A stretch of 64,000 bases of DNA from Paenibacillus amylolyticus (GTDB lineage Bacteria > Bacillota > Bacilli > Paenibacillales > Paenibacillaceae). How positions within the stretch are numbered: position 1 is the stretch's first letter; each line of letters opens with the position of its first letter. Positions 1 through 9,522 of this stretch are shown here, piece after piece. Below the pieces are notes generated by a model that made no database searches, had not been told where the DNA came from, and saw only the letters and a list, made by a program, of their open reading frames with translations. The position numbers and the translations under genes are program-made. The stretch spans positions 2,418,001 to 2,482,000 of the forward strand of contig NZ_CP121451.1 in assembly GCF_029689945.1 (NCBI RefSeq), given 5' to 3'.

Positions 1-1
1 C

Positions 2-496
2 CTGATCGACAAGCTCGAACAGCCTGTTCGTATTGAACCGATGAAGACCTTCCCGGTGGTTCGTGACCTGGTCATCGACCGTAGCCGGATGTTTAGCGCT
101 CTGAAACGCGTAAAAGCATGGATTCCGATCGATGGTACCTACGACCTCGGTCCAGGTCCACGGATGCCTGAGAAGAAGCGTCAGTGGGCATATGAGCTGT
201 CCAAATGCATGACTTGTGGTGTATGTCTGGAAGCATGCCCGAACGTCAATGAGAAAACAGACTTTATCGGTCCAGCAGCACTCTCCCAAGTGCGACTGTT
301 CAATGCTCATCCAACAGGAGAGATGAATGCCGAAGATCGTCTGGAAGCGTTAATGGAAGACGGAGGCATTGAGGGCTGCGGTAACTCACAGAACTGCGTG
401 CAATCCTGTCCAAAAGGTATTCCACTGACAACCTCCATTGCCGAAATGAACAAACAAACGACCAAGCATATGTTCAAACGCTGGTTGGGTGTATAA
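2..496 (+). CDS. sdhB: Succinate dehydrogenase iron-sulfur subunit (SdhB), 3' part
   Basis: The reading frame is open from the window edge, so the gene begins upstream; an internal ATG at 41 is not the true start. The protein is the C-terminal two thirds of the iron-sulfur subunit of complex II, which passes electrons from the flavoprotein SdhA to menaquinone at the membrane. Two cysteine clusters are visible, CMTCGVCLEACP and CGNSQNCVQSCPKGIP, which are the ligands for the 4Fe-4S and 3Fe-4S centres in this family. It ends at a TAA and is followed by a rho-independent terminator, so it is the last gene of its operon (presumably sdhCAB, outside the window). Confidence 0.95.
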   Translation: MIDKLEQPVRIEPMKTFPVVRDLVIDRSRMFSALKRVKAWIPIDGTYDLGPGPRMPEKKRQWAYELSKCMTCGVCLEACPNVNEKTDFIGPAALSQVRLFNAHPTGEMNAEDRLEALMEDGGIEGCGNSQNCVQSCPKGIPLTTSIAEMNKQTTKHMFKRWLGV

Positions 497-563
497 TCTC
501 GTCATAGTATGTGCAGAAGTGTAATCTGCAACTTAGAAGAAGTCGTGATCCCGTGCAGCAACA

Positions 564-586
564 AGCCGGAGATCCCGGCTTTTTTT
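564..586 (+). terminator. Terminator after sdhB
   Basis: AGCCGG and CCGGCT form a six-base stem with a short loop, directly followed by a run of seven T. Confidence 0.8.
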
Positions 587-670
587 AATGAAGAAGCAGA
601 GGAACCGGGCTACCCATGCAGAATATGGTATACTAAGGGGATGGATTAAGAGCGTAGAAGGAGGGGAGAT

Positions 671-1645
671 ATGGCAGAGACACCGCGTCAGGGCAGCAAT
701 AACTCGCCGTCCGAGCGCACGCACAAAACACCAGGTGCAGCAGAGTCTGTGTTTCCTGGGGAAGAAAAGGATCATGATCCCTCTCGCCGAAGTTTCTTAT
801 TGCGCATGATTTTGATGACGGCGGGTGCCAGTTTGCTCACAGGAGGTTATGCCTGGCTGTGGGAACCGCGTCGTTTGGAGATCAAGCAAGTGGAGCTTAA
901 CCTTCCGAAGTTCCCAACGGCATTCGACGGTTTGCGTGTAGTTCAGTTCAGCGATGCCCACCTTGGTTTCCATACCGGGGTAAAAGAGATGAAGAAGCTG
1001 GCAGCAACGATTGAGGAGCAGCAACCGGACTTGATCTGTTTTACCGGAGATATCGTCGAGAGGCAGGCAGAGCCGATGCGCGAATGTATTCCGGCACTAT
1101 CCTCCATGCAAGCCAGGTTTGGCAAATTTGCTGTTTTGGGGAATCATGATTATCGGGGCGGACAGCAGAATGAAGTAGCAACGATGTTCCGAGAAGCCGG
1201 ATTCACTTTGTTGCGTAATGAACATGTCGTCATTGAATATGGGGGCGAACGCCTGGCCATCGCTGGTCTGGATGATGCACTTACAGGCAGGCCTGATCCT
1301 GCCCAAGCCATCAAGGGACTGGATCAGGATGTGTGGAAATTACTGCTCATGCATGAACCGGATTATGCGGACATTGCGACTCCTTATGGTTTTGGATTGC
1401 AACTTTCTGGTCATAGCCATGGGGGACAGGTACGGTTTCCCTGGATCGGGGCACTGACAACTCCGCGAGGCTCACACAAGTATGTACAGGGATTGTATTA
1501 CACGGATGTCCAGGGGGTATATTACACCACCCAGACACAGATGCCCGTGTATGTGAATCGTGGTTTTGGCATGACCCAACTGCCCATTCGTTTTCTGTGC
1601 AGACCAGAACTCACAGTTTTTGAGCTTAAAGGAACAACCACATAA
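671..1645 (+). CDS. Tat-exported metallophosphoesterase, YkuE-like
   Basis: A calcineurin-like metallophosphoesterase of 324 residues. The metal-binding motifs are in order: SDAHLG near residue 94, GDIVE near 126, GNHDY near 157, and GHSHGG near 247. The N-terminus is unusual. About 40 polar residues precede a twin-arginine signal (SRRSFLLRM followed by a hydrophobic stretch), so the enzyme should be exported folded by the Tat system and act at the cell surface. B. subtilis YkuE, a known Tat substrate, has the same architecture. The start is supported by AAGGAGGGGAGAT before the ATG. The gene stands alone, bounded by the sdhB terminator and by repeat copy A. The physiological substrate cannot be read from the sequence. 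Confidence 0.85.
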   Translation: MAETPRQGSNNSPSERTHKTPGAAESVFPGEEKDHDPSRRSFLLRMILMTAGASLLTGGYAWLWEPRRLEIKQVELNLPKFPTAFDGLRVVQFSDAHLGFHTGVKEMKKLAATIEEQQPDLICFTGDIVERQAEPMRECIPALSSMQARFGKFAVLGNHDYRGGQQNEVATMFREAGFTLLRNEHVVIEYGGERLAIAGLDDALTGRPDPAQAIKGLDQDVWKLLLMHEPDYADIATPYGFGLQLSGHSHGGQVRFPWIGALTTPRGSHKYVQGLYYTDVQGVYYTTQTQMPVYVNRGFGMTQLPIRFLCRPELTVFELKGTTT

Positions 1646-1665
1646 AAGGAATATGAGATCATATC

Positions 1666-1884
1666 AGTTCAACTAAACTTTTTACACGAGAACGAAGAGG
1701 ACAGAAATAACGTGAAGAAGCGAAGCGTTCGCCTAAAAAGCTTTCTGAAAGAAAGCTACATCGGAAGCATACACTATCTCCGGCTTTTCCCTTTGAAGAA
1801 GGGAATCAAAAAATCTGGGGATAACAGCGATCGGAAGGTTATTCTGTCATCGGAGTGGCAAGTGTAAACGTACAACAGTGAACG
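1666..1884 (+). repeat. Structured interspersed repeat, copy A
   Basis: First of five related intergenic elements. The left end reads TTCAACTAAAC then TTTACAC; the right end has GTGTAAAC but the outer part is degenerate. Inside are a GACAGAAATAAC arm that pairs with GGTTATTCTGTC near the right end, the small hairpin GCGAAGCGTTCGC, the perfect hairpin AGCTTTCTGAAAGAAAGCT, and a CCGG...CTGG stem closing a CCC/GGG tip. It fills the space between two phosphoesterase genes. Confidence 0.8.
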
Positions 1885-1910
1885 ATTCAACATGAATGGA
1901 GGTTGTCCAG

Positions 1911-2642
1911 ATGGAACGAATTGCGATTGTATCCGACATTCATGGCAACATGACTGCCTGGGAAGCAGTGCTGGAAGATATCCGAAGTCGTGGCGTGGAG
2001 CGAATCTTCTGTCTTGGTGACCTCGTGGGCAAAGGGCCAGAACCGGTACAGGTTGTGGATCAGGTAAGAGCGACGTGCGAACTTGTCATCCGGGGGAACT
2101 GGGATGAACTGGTTGCGGTTAATCAGGACAATGAGAATTTTACGTGGCAAGCAGAACGGCTGGGTGAGGAACGATTGGTTTACTTGGCGAACCTGCCCTT
2201 CAGTCATCAATTTCAACTGAGCGGTCGCACGATCCGTCTGGTCCATGCTTCTCCTCAGAGTGTGTACCATCGTGTACAACCATGGGACGAGTTGGAAAAG
2301 AGATTGGCGATGTTTGATCCTCCGGCGGATAAGCCTGACCAAGGCATTGCAGATATCGTGGGTTATGGAGATGTGCATAACGCATACTTGCAGTATATGA
2401 ATGGCAAGTTGCTGTTTAATGCAGGCAGTGTGGGTAATCCACTTGATCTTCCTCAGGCTTCCTACTGTATTCTGGAAGGTGAAGACAGCAACAATCACAA
2501 TAGCCCATTCAATATTCAATTTGTGCGGGTGCCGTATGATATTGAGCAGGAAGTAAAGGTTGCACAGTCCGCGAATGTTCCTGGGCTGGATTTCTATATC
2601 CGGGAGATTCGTACAGGCATCTATCGCGGGTTGCAGGAGTAG
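1911..2642 (+). CDS. Cytosolic metallophosphoesterase, YfcE/calcineurin-like
   Basis: A 243-residue phosphoesterase with SDIHGN at residues 8-13, GDLVGKGP near 37 and GNWD near 61, the usual dimetal site of the family. I chose the ATG at 1911 because GGAGG ends eight bases before it; the ATG at 1896 overlaps that ribosome binding site. There is no signal peptide or membrane segment, so it should be cytoplasmic. Family members hydrolyse phosphodiesters or protein phosphates, and the substrate here is unknown. It lies just downstream of repeat A and is not obviously co-transcribed with a partner. Confidence 0.8.
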   Translation: MERIAIVSDIHGNMTAWEAVLEDIRSRGVERIFCLGDLVGKGPEPVQVVDQVRATCELVIRGNWDELVAVNQDNENFTWQAERLGEERLVYLANLPFSHQFQLSGRTIRLVHASPQSVYHRVQPWDELEKRLAMFDPPADKPDQGIADIVGYGDVHNAYLQYMNGKLLFNAGSVGNPLDLPQASYCILEGEDSNNHNSPFNIQFVRVPYDIEQEVKVAQSANVPGLDFYIREIRTGIYRGLQE

Positions 2643-2809
2643 TCAGCATCTGGGCTTTTTAACGTTAGGAATGGAATAATGCAATATATTTACACTAAAA
2701 TGCGAATACTACATGTCGTGGTTCAGTTCAAATGGTATTACGCCGGATCACCTTCAGAGCATGCTTGTCTTACCGGACTCAAGCCCGTTAGGCAAAAGGA
2801 GCGATTGTC

Positions 2810-3442
2810 ATGCTTACCCGAAAAATGCTGGTTCAAGGCCTGCCGGCTTTGTGGACAGAGCGTCTTGTCCTGCGATCCTTACGTCAAAGTGATTACAGCA
2901 CATTATCGGAGCTTTTTTCCGATCCTCAAGTGATACGATATGTAAATAGGGGAAGCCATCCTACGCCGATTAGGGCGAGAAGGTTATTGAACCAGATACG
3001 GAGCAGCAGTGCCAAGCTGGATTCGTTACATTATGGCATCTGCTGGAGAGGCAAGGAACAGGTCATTGGGATCACCTCATTTCAGCACTGGAATGATCAA
3101 AATGGTACGGCACAGATTGGTTATATTCTGAACAGGACCTGTTGGGGCATGGGTGTGGCTACTGAGGCGGTACAGCGACTGCTGCAGTTTGGATTCGACG
3201 ATCTTCATCTGTGGAGGGTGGAAGCACGTTGTTATGAGGCCAATGTTTCTTCACAACGCGTGCTCAGTAAAATAGGGATGTCCTATGAGCGGAGCCTTCC
3301 CTCATTCGGACTGCATGATGAGGATGACGAGGGATCAGAATCTCTGATGGATGTCAAAGTTTATAGCATATACCGGGAGCAATATGTACGCCCGCGTCAG
3401 GAAAATGACTTGCAAACACTGGTATCTGACAAGCCGCAATAA
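2810..3442 (+). CDS. GNAT acetyltransferase, RimJ/RimL-like
   Basis: A 210-residue GCN5-related N-acetyltransferase. The order of elements fits the RimJ/RimL branch: TERLVLRSLRQSDY near the start, a central QIGYILNRTCWGMGVATEAV segment carrying the acetyl-CoA binding loop, and VEARCYEANVSSQRVLSKIG near the end. Relatives acetylate N-terminal residues of ribosomal or other proteins; the acceptor cannot be told from sequence. AAAGGAG lies about nine bases before the ATG. It stands alone, followed by a terminator pair. Confidence 0.85.
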   Translation: MLTRKMLVQGLPALWTERLVLRSLRQSDYSTLSELFSDPQVIRYVNRGSHPTPIRARRLLNQIRSSSAKLDSLHYGICWRGKEQVIGITSFQHWNDQNGTAQIGYILNRTCWGMGVATEAVQRLLQFGFDDLHLWRVEARCYEANVSSQRVLSKIGMSYERSLPSFGLHDEDDEGSESLMDVKVYSIYREQYVRPRQENDLQTLVSDKPQ

Positions 3443-3532
3443 CATAGAGTAAGAGTAGGGAATAGCGAATGAATCGAACTTCAATCATTTGTTACACAAT
3501 TGAAATATAACCGCAATTGAACTCTAACAGAC

Positions 3533-3563
3533 AGGGGGTAAACTTATCTCATGACCCCCTTTT
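3533..3563 (+). terminator. Terminator after acetyltransferase
   Basis: AGGGGGT pairs with ACCCCCT over a loop of about 14 bases and runs into TTTTT. Confidence 0.75.
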
Positions 3564-3586
3564 TGATAATAGATAATGCTGTTGGG

Positions 3587-3612
3587 ACCCGCGCGAGCGG
3601 GTTCATTTTTTT
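3587..3612 (+). terminator. Second terminator between convergent genes
   Basis: The palindrome ACCCGC-GCGA-GCGGGT is followed by TTCATTTTTTTT. A further AAAGGCGCCC/GGGGGCCTTT inverted repeat at 3619-3660 could serve the convergent hisJ gene. Confidence 0.7.
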
Positions 3613-3674
3613 TGCCTAAAAGGCGCCCACGGCGTGAACAAGCGCGCTATGGGGGCCTTTGTGTTTGCTCTATT

Positions 3675-4484
3675 TTACAGGGATACGACCTGCATCTGTT
3701 TCTGCTTGAAATACACCCAGTCGGTGAATCCAATCTCCAGCAGGCGTGTACGAACGTCATCCAGCTCATCTGCAACCCGCTGCGGTTTATGAGCGTCCGA
3801 TCCAAATGTCACCTTCACCCCATAATGATGGGCGCGTTCCAGAATGGCATCCGAGGGATACCAGCCGCCGCTGAGTTTGGTTTTGCCAGATGTATTAATT
3901 TCAATCGCTACGTTGGATTCTGCAATGACCTGCAATGTTTCATCAATGGCCTGATCCGCAATAATTTCGGAGAACGGTGGGTAATTTCCTTTCATCGCAT
4001 CAATGTGTCCAAGAATCTGGAACATACCGCTGCGAGCCGATTGCCGGATCAGTGAATAATAGCTTTCTTTCACTTCAACTTTACGTGCATCGCTCAGTCC
4101 ATTCCACCGGGTTTTGTTGAAGATGCTTACATCCTCGGTATGATGAACGGAACCAATAATATAGTCAAAAGGATACTGTCCCAGTGTGGTACGGTACAAT
4201 TCCGCATGAACAGGGAAGTAGTCCGATTCAATGCCGAGCAGCACATCGATTTTACCAGCGTACTCCTCTTTCAGAGCAAGAACCTCTTCCACATAATGCT
4301 GCAATTCAGACTTGCCCATGGCGATCCGTGGAAAGGCCTGCTCAAGTTCACTGCCAAAGTAGGGGGTATGATCCGAGATACCGATGGCCTGAAGCCCCGC
4401 CTTAATACCTGCCTCTATATAATCGCGAATGTTGCCGTCTGCGTGACCACAGCGAAAATGATGTGTATGAAGATCAAATTTCAT
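3675..4484 (-). CDS. hisJ: Histidinol-phosphatase, PHP family (HisJ)
   Basis: A 269-residue PHP-domain phosphatase. The N-terminal HTHH and CGHADG, the middle SDHTPY and GIESDY, and the late GSDAHKP motif are the metal ligands of this fold. The whole protein matches the HisJ type that removes phosphate from L-histidinol phosphate in histidine synthesis. I chose the ATG at 4484 because GGAAGG lies seven bases before it; an upstream in-frame ATG overlaps that site. It is not beside other his genes, which is common in Firmicutes. A related polymerase-type PHP phosphatase is the main alternative. Confidence 0.85.
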   Translation of the reverse strand: MKFDLHTHHFRCGHADGNIRDYIEAGIKAGLQAIGISDHTPYFGSELEQAFPRIAMGKSELQHYVEEVLALKEEYAGKIDVLLGIESDYFPVHAELYRTTLGQYPFDYIIGSVHHTEDVSIFNKTRWNGLSDARKVEVKESYYSLIRQSARSGMFQILGHIDAMKGNYPPFSEIIADQAIDETLQVIAESNVAIEINTSGKTKLSGGWYPSDAILERAHHYGVKVTFGSDAHKPQRVADELDDVRTRLLEIGFTDWVYFKQKQMQVVSL

Positions 4485-4514
4485 ATGGAATCCTTCCTTT
4501 CTCATGGCTCATTG

Positions 4515-5416
4515 TCATTCTGAACTGATGAATTGGGTTTCCGGCATGCCTTTGAGGTCACTTATGAATTGCTGCATCGCTGAGTTGAGGTAGCGACTCG
4601 ACTTATAGATGACACCAACAGGGTGACTGACCTCCAGCTCACTTAAAGGTATCATTCGCAAAGTACCTTGACGCAACTCATGTGCAACCGATTGTTTCGA
4701 GATGACAGCTGCCCGAGATCAATCTCGACCATCCGTTTCACTTCTTCGCTGCTCGACAACTCCATTACAATATTAGGTTCAATATTATGTTTCTTGAAAA
4801 TGGTTTCCGTGAATCGACGCCCTACGGTATCAGGGGACAGCAGAATCAATGGGGTGCTCCGGAGCACATCCACAGCAGCGTGCTTTTTCTTCGCCAGTGG
4901 ATGGGAAGGAGATACCACGAGTTCAAATGTGTCATAGTACAGCACCGAAGTATTTAGATTGGGATTACGCTCCGTGAGATAACCGATACCAATATCAACC
5001 AGACCATTTTCGACCTGGGTATAGATCTGTGATGAAGGAAGGGATTGAATACTGGTTTTGATCAGCGGGAACTGATCCTGGAAATAGGATAACACCCTTG
5101 GCAAGATCTGAATAGCAATGGAAGTTGTTGTACCCAGCACGATCCGTCCCTGAGGCGTTTCATCGAGATCGGACAATTTTTGTTTCAGTTCATCGACGAT
5201 GTCAAGCATGCGTTCAGCGTGCTCCAAAAATACCTGTCCACGGTCTGTCAGGGTAACGGGTTGGTTACGATCTACCAGAACCGTGCTGAATTCGTCCTCC
5301 AGACTTTTGATCTGGGCCGAGACGGCAGGCTGGGTCAAGTTAAGAAGTTCTCCCGCTTTGCGGAAGCTCATCGTTTTGGAAATGGTAATTAGTGTCTCCA
5401 GTTGGCTTATGTTCAT
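4515..5416 (-). CDS. LysR-family regulator, frameshifted near the 3' end
   Basis: The first 235 or so residues are an intact LysR regulator: winged helix with FRKAGELLNLTQPAVSAQIK at the N-terminus, then the effector domain. The frame breaks at 4712-4714, where a run of three C on the + strand would need to be four. With one base added the protein continues in family-typical fashion (AAVISKQSVAHELRQGTLRM) for about 70 residues to a stop at 4515, giving about 300 residues in all. AAGGAGGTCACCT precedes the ATG. It most resembles CysL/YwfK-type activators, but the target is not adjacent. The break is probably a sequence error. Confidence 0.8.
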
Positions 5417-5872
5417 AGGTGACCTCCTTGCAGGAAAAGTATCTTCAATATGTAAATGTGGTGCGATGAAATCCCGTAACTGGTTATTGTTCCTTTATCT
5501 TAAATTATAGGTGATTCAGGACAGCAGAGCAATGAAGGTAATGGTCGGGATTAAAAGTAGTTCAAGAGACTGTGAAAAAAATGCGAATACAAGAATTTGA
5601 TTTTTTTAACAGTTGTGAGAAAGCAGTAATAAAGTCCTAAATCCCTTTTGCCACGCACCATGATCGAAATTCGTTCTACAAAAGAAGTGAAAAGCTCTGT
5701 TTATTCGGTAGAATCAGCTATAAACATTTGCTCCACGGATGACGATAAATTATAGTACACATGATTTAACGAATTCTTAATGAATTCTTGTACGTGATAA
5801 AGTATAATAAATTTAATGAATATGGGACTTTTGGTGTGTGACCAATAACCCAGTGTGAGGGGGACATAGACA
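5417..5872. other. AT-rich intergenic region before the CheX-like gene
   Basis: No gene or RNA family was recognised in these 455 bases. There is a TATAAT at 5803-5808 and a direct repeat of GAATTCTT just upstream (5771-5790), which may be part of the promoter for the CheX-like gene. Confidence 0.4.
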
Positions 5873-6331
5873 GTGAAAGCGGAAGTGATTAATCCTTTCC
5901 TGGAATCGGCACGGAACGTATTCGAACAGCTCATCCAGGTTTCGCCTTCCACCGGGAGTCTTGGCGTAAAAAATGTAGAGTTCATTGCAGATCATGTCTG
6001 GATTGTAATTGGAATGACAGGACAACTTAGCGGAAACATTGTATTTGGAATCAATGAACAAGTTGCATTGAAAATTGTATCTGCGATGATGGGTGGATTT
6101 GTCATTACAGAAATGGATGAAATGAGCAAAAGCGCGATTTCTGAATTGGGTAATATGATCAGTGGTAATGCCAGTACAATCCTGTCGAACCAGGGTGTTG
6201 TAGTTGATATTACACCTCCACAAGTAATGCAGTCGGAACATCTGACTACATTCAGTGCAACGAAAGCGTTAAGCATTCCTTTGCTGATGGACGGCATTGG
6301 TGAGATGGATATTCAGGTCATGATCTCGTAG
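5873..6331 (+). CDS. CheX-like chemotaxis phosphatase domain protein
   Basis: A 152-residue single-domain protein of the CheC/CheX/FliY phosphatase family. The family signature is visible as MGGFVITEMDEMSKSAISEL followed by GNMISGNA, where the E and N positions of each motif form the site that dephosphorylates CheY-P. Only one such motif is present, as in CheX. The start is GTG, with GAGGGGG about ten bases upstream. There are no chemotaxis genes on either side, so it acts as a stand-alone regulator of motility or of another response regulator. Confidence 0.8.
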   Translation: MKAEVINPFLESARNVFEQLIQVSPSTGSLGVKNVEFIADHVWIVIGMTGQLSGNIVFGINEQVALKIVSAMMGGFVITEMDEMSKSAISELGNMISGNASTILSNQGVVVDITPPQVMQSEHLTTFSATKALSIPLLMDGIGEMDIQVMIS

Positions 6332-6386
6332 AATAGAGCCATACGCCTCAAGAGGCTGATGTGTTCAATACGGGAGGACGTCGGGT

Positions 6387-7160
6387 ATGTTGAAAGATCA
6401 GGTAGTGTTTATCACAGGTGCATCGAGTGGTATCGGTGCGCTGTGTGCGCAGAAGCTGATAGAAGAAGGAGCCATCCCAATTCTGGCTGCCCGTTCGCGG
6501 GACAAGCTGGAAGAGATTGGTGCCTCGCTGAAGGGGCCGCATGAACTACTCACGCTTGATGTCACGGATAGTGAGCAGGTTCAGGCAGCTGTGGAAGCAA
6601 TATTGCATAAATACGGACGAATTGACATCTTGTTGAACAACGCAGGTTACGGAAAATTCGCAGCGATGACAGAGATGTCTGTACAGGAATTCGATGAGAT
6701 GATGGACGTGAATTACATGGGCATTGTCCGCTGCACCAAAGCGGTACTTCCGCAAATGCTGGAACGTGGCAAAGGTCAGATTGTGAACGTGGCCTCCATG
6801 GCTGGCAAAATCGGTACAGCCAAATCCGCTTCCTATACCGCTACGAAACATGCTGTACTCGGATTTAGTAATGCGCTTCGTCAAGAGCTTCGCAAGACCG
6901 GAGTTGTGGTGACTACGATTAATCCAGGTCCGATTGACACACCATTTTTCCATCGGGCTGACCCATCTGGCAATTATGTGAATAATGTACGTTGGATGAT
7001 GTTAAAACCGGAAGACGTTGCGGGTCATATGATTCGGGCAATGAAAAAGCGCAAGGAAGAAGTGAATCTGCCAAGACTTGCTTCTGCTGGCATATGGTTG
7101 TACCAGCTATTCCCACGTCTTGCAGATCGATTGTCGCACGGTGTAATGAACCAGAAGTAA
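6387..7160 (+). CDS. Short-chain dehydrogenase/reductase, YqjQ-like
   Basis: A classical SDR of 257 residues. It shows the NAD(P) motif TGASSGIG at residues 10-17, NNAG at about 86-89, the catalytic set S (VASMAG), YTATKHA (Tyr and Lys), and the PGPIDTPFF loop. The length and the C-terminal tail resemble B. subtilis YqjQ and DltE-type enzymes. The substrate is not predictable. GGGAGG precedes the ATG by nine bases, and a terminator follows. Confidence 0.85.
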   Translation: MLKDQVVFITGASSGIGALCAQKLIEEGAIPILAARSRDKLEEIGASLKGPHELLTLDVTDSEQVQAAVEAILHKYGRIDILLNNAGYGKFAAMTEMSVQEFDEMMDVNYMGIVRCTKAVLPQMLERGKGQIVNVASMAGKIGTAKSASYTATKHAVLGFSNALRQELRKTGVVVTTINPGPIDTPFFHRADPSGNYVNNVRWMMLKPEDVAGHMIRAMKKRKEEVNLPRLASAGIWLYQLFPRLADRLSHGVMNQK

Positions 7161-7192
7161 ATGTAATACGAGGCATCACATACGGATGAAAG

Positions 7193-7223
7193 AAAGGCTC
7201 CGCCGAGGGGCTTTTCTTTTTTT
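7193..7223 (+). terminator. Terminator after the SDR gene
   Basis: AGGCTC-CGCC-GAGGGGCTT forms a short GC stem followed by TTTTCTTTTTTT. Confidence 0.7.
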
Positions 7224-7254
7224 GGCGTGTATACATACCAATCTGGAATAAGAT

Positions 7255-7283
7255 TTGGTACGCGGGCTTTTTTCGCATATAAT
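7255..7283 (+). promoter_or_regulatory. Sigma-A-type promoter for the DEAD-box helicase
   Basis: TTGGTA at 7255-7260 and TATAAT at 7278-7283 are separated by 17 bases, 87 bases before the helicase start. Confidence 0.6.
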
Positions 7284-7369
7284 GAAAGGTAATGTGATGA
7301 CAGGCTTCGGTTTTATTAAGTGCAAGCAGGGCTAGCATCAAAATGAATAAATTAAAAGGATGGACATAC

Positions 7370-8742
7370 ATGACGAATCAAACATTTGCTTCAATTGGCG
7401 TGGAACAGGATCTGGAGGCCGTTTTGGCGAAACATGGCATTAACGAGCCTTCACCTGTACAGGCCCAGACGATACCGGTTATTTTGGAAGGCCGAGACGT
7501 CGTATCCAAATCCCAGACAGGAACAGGGAAAACGCTGGCATATCTGCTGCCAATGTTACAATCCATCAAAATGGATATCAAAGGTACACAGAAACTCGTT
7601 ATTGCACCTACACAAGAGCTGGCGATGCAGATTGTACGTGAGGCACAGCGCTACGGGGAAGAACGCAAGATCGGCGTATTGGGTCTGATTGGTGGCGCAG
7701 CGGCTAACGTCAGATCGAGAAGCTGCGTGAGCATCCACAATTGGTTGTGGGTACACCGGGACGATTGAAGGAATTGATTACGCTCAAAAAACTGAAAATG
7801 CACAACGTCTCTACGATTGTTATCGATGAAGCAGACCAGGTGTTCCAACTTGGCGGCGTAAGTGACGTGAACTTTGTACTCAAAAGCGCATTGCGTGATC
7901 GTCAGCTGATCTTCCTTTCAGCAACCATTGATGAACATACGGCTGGACTCGCGAAGCGTGAGATGAAAGAGCCTGTTCAGATCGGAATTGAGCCGGATCG
8001 CGCTACGGCTGCGGGCTTGGAGCATTATTATTTTGTGGAAGAAAACCGTAACAAAATCGACATGCTGCGTCGTCTGGTCAGACAGTACAATCCGGATCGG
8101 GCAATTGTATTTGTGAATGCAACCGAAGATATTGGTGAAGTGGAAGCCAAAATGAATCATCTGGGCTTGTCCGCTGCTGCACTGTATGGGGATGCTGACA
8201 AAGTGACCCGCAGCAACGTTTTGTCTGCCTTCCGTAATGGCAAATTGCAGTTGCTGATCGCCAGCGAAGTCGCTGCCAGAGGACTGGATATCGAAGGACT
8301 GCCAATGGTTATTAACTATGACCCGGCCTTTGACTCGGAGCATTATGTTCACCGCGCAGGCCGTACAGGCCGCATGGGGCGTTCGGGTATTGTACTGTCC
8401 ATTGTGGATGAGACGCAGATCTTCATTATGCGCAAATTCGCGCGTGAACTCGGCATCGAGTTGCAGGAACGTGTACTCTTCGGCGGTAAAGTATTGGAAG
8501 CAGATCCACGTCCGGATACGCGCCCGGAGGGGCATTCTTTTTCCAGAAAACCGGGACAAAACAGAGATCGCAAACCAGGTCAGGGAAGCCGCAATGGCGG
8601 TACCCGGGCTACCATCTCCAATTCACGTCCATCGGGTAGCAAGCCAACTGGCAATACAGGCCGCACGGAGCGCGATCAGGATCGTAAAAACAAGGGAGCA
8701 CCCAAGTGGAGTAAAGACAGAACGCCACGCTCCGAAGAATAG
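7370..8742 (+). CDS. DEAD-box RNA helicase, frameshifted
   Basis: An ATP-dependent RNA helicase of about 457 residues. Motifs are in order: Q motif (PSPVQAQTIP), SQTGTGKT (Walker A), PTQELAMQ, TPGR, VIDEADQVF, SAT, and HRAGRTGRMGR. The basic, Gly/Arg/Ser-rich tail from about residue 390 probably binds RNA. The frame shifts at about 7708: adding one C restores AANRQIEKLREHPQLVVGTPG between the two halves. I chose the ATG at 7370, nine bases after AAAAGGA. The family is CshC/YfmL-like, involved in ribosome assembly or cold growth. The single shift is probably a sequence error. Confidence 0.85.
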
Positions 8743-8769
8743 AATCTGACGAAAGGGGTGCAGGGATAG

Positions 8770-9522
8770 ATGGAAAACGTTCAATCGCCTGTTCTGCAAA
8801 TCAGCGGGTTAAGCGGAGGTTATAGTGCCAAACGACCGGTCCTTCATGGCATCGATCTGGAAGTTGGACGCGGAGAGATGGTCGGACTAATCGGCTTAAA
8901 CGGTGCCGGCAAAAGTACAACGATGAAACATATTCTCGGCTTGATGACCCCTCAACAGGGCGAAGTGCGAGTGATGGGCAAGAAGCGGGACGAGGATGCG
9001 CAGATCTACCAATCAGCCATGGCATTTGTACCGGAATCACCTGAACTGTATGATGAGATGACGGTGATGGAGCATCTGGAGTTTACGGCAAGAGCGTACA
9101 ATGTGTCGGAAGCCGACTTCAAGCAACGTACGGAGAAACTGTTACAACTGTTCCGTATGAATGAGAAAAGTACAAGTCTGTCTACACACCTGTCCAAAGG
9201 GATGCGGCAAAAGGTCATGATCATGTGTGCTTTTGTGGCAGGACCGCCACTGTACATCATTGATGAGCCTTTCCTGGGGCTGGACCCGCTGGGTATCCGC
9301 TCTTTGCTTGATTTTATGCTCGAGATGAAAGCTTCGGGATCATCGATCCTGCTCAGTTCACACATCCTGTCCACGATTGAAAATTACTGTGACCGTTTTG
9401 TCGTTCTGCACCGTGGGCAGGTTATTGCTCAAGGGACGCTGAATGAATTGCGCTCCCAATTCGGGGAATCGGATGCCACGCTGGAGCACATGTTCTATTC
9501 CCTCGTACAAGGCAGGGATTGA
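8770..9522 (+). CDS. ecsA: ABC transporter ATP-binding protein, EcsA-like
   Basis: A 250-residue ABC ATPase with Walker A GLNGAGKST near residue 43, a variant signature LSKGMRQK near 143, Walker B YIIDEPFLGLD near 165 and the switch His in SSHILS. The degenerate signature and the immediately following large membrane protein match the EcsA-EcsB pair, an exporter-type system needed in Bacillus for protein secretion and protease function. The next gene starts within four bases of this stop, so the two are translationally coupled. Confidence 0.8.
   Translation: MENVQSPVLQISGLSGGYSAKRPVLHGIDLEVGRGEMVGLIGLNGAGKSTTMKHILGLMTPQQGEVRVMGKKRDEDAQIYQSAMAFVPESPELYDEMTVMEHLEFTARAYNVSEADFKQRTEKLLQLFRMNEKSTSLSTHLSKGMRQKVMIMCAFVAGPPLYIIDEPFLGLDPLGIRSLLDFMLEMKASGSSILLSSHILSTIENYCDRFVVLHRGQVIAQGTLNELRSQFGESDATLEHMFYSLVQGRD

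Noticed and set aside
1887-2519. A 210-codon ORF opposite the second phosphoesterase
   Set aside because: No homology features or start signal; explained by codon bias of the real gene.
5600-5872. A possible cyclic-di-GMP riboswitch before the CheX-like gene
   Set aside because: The conserved core of such aptamers is not present.
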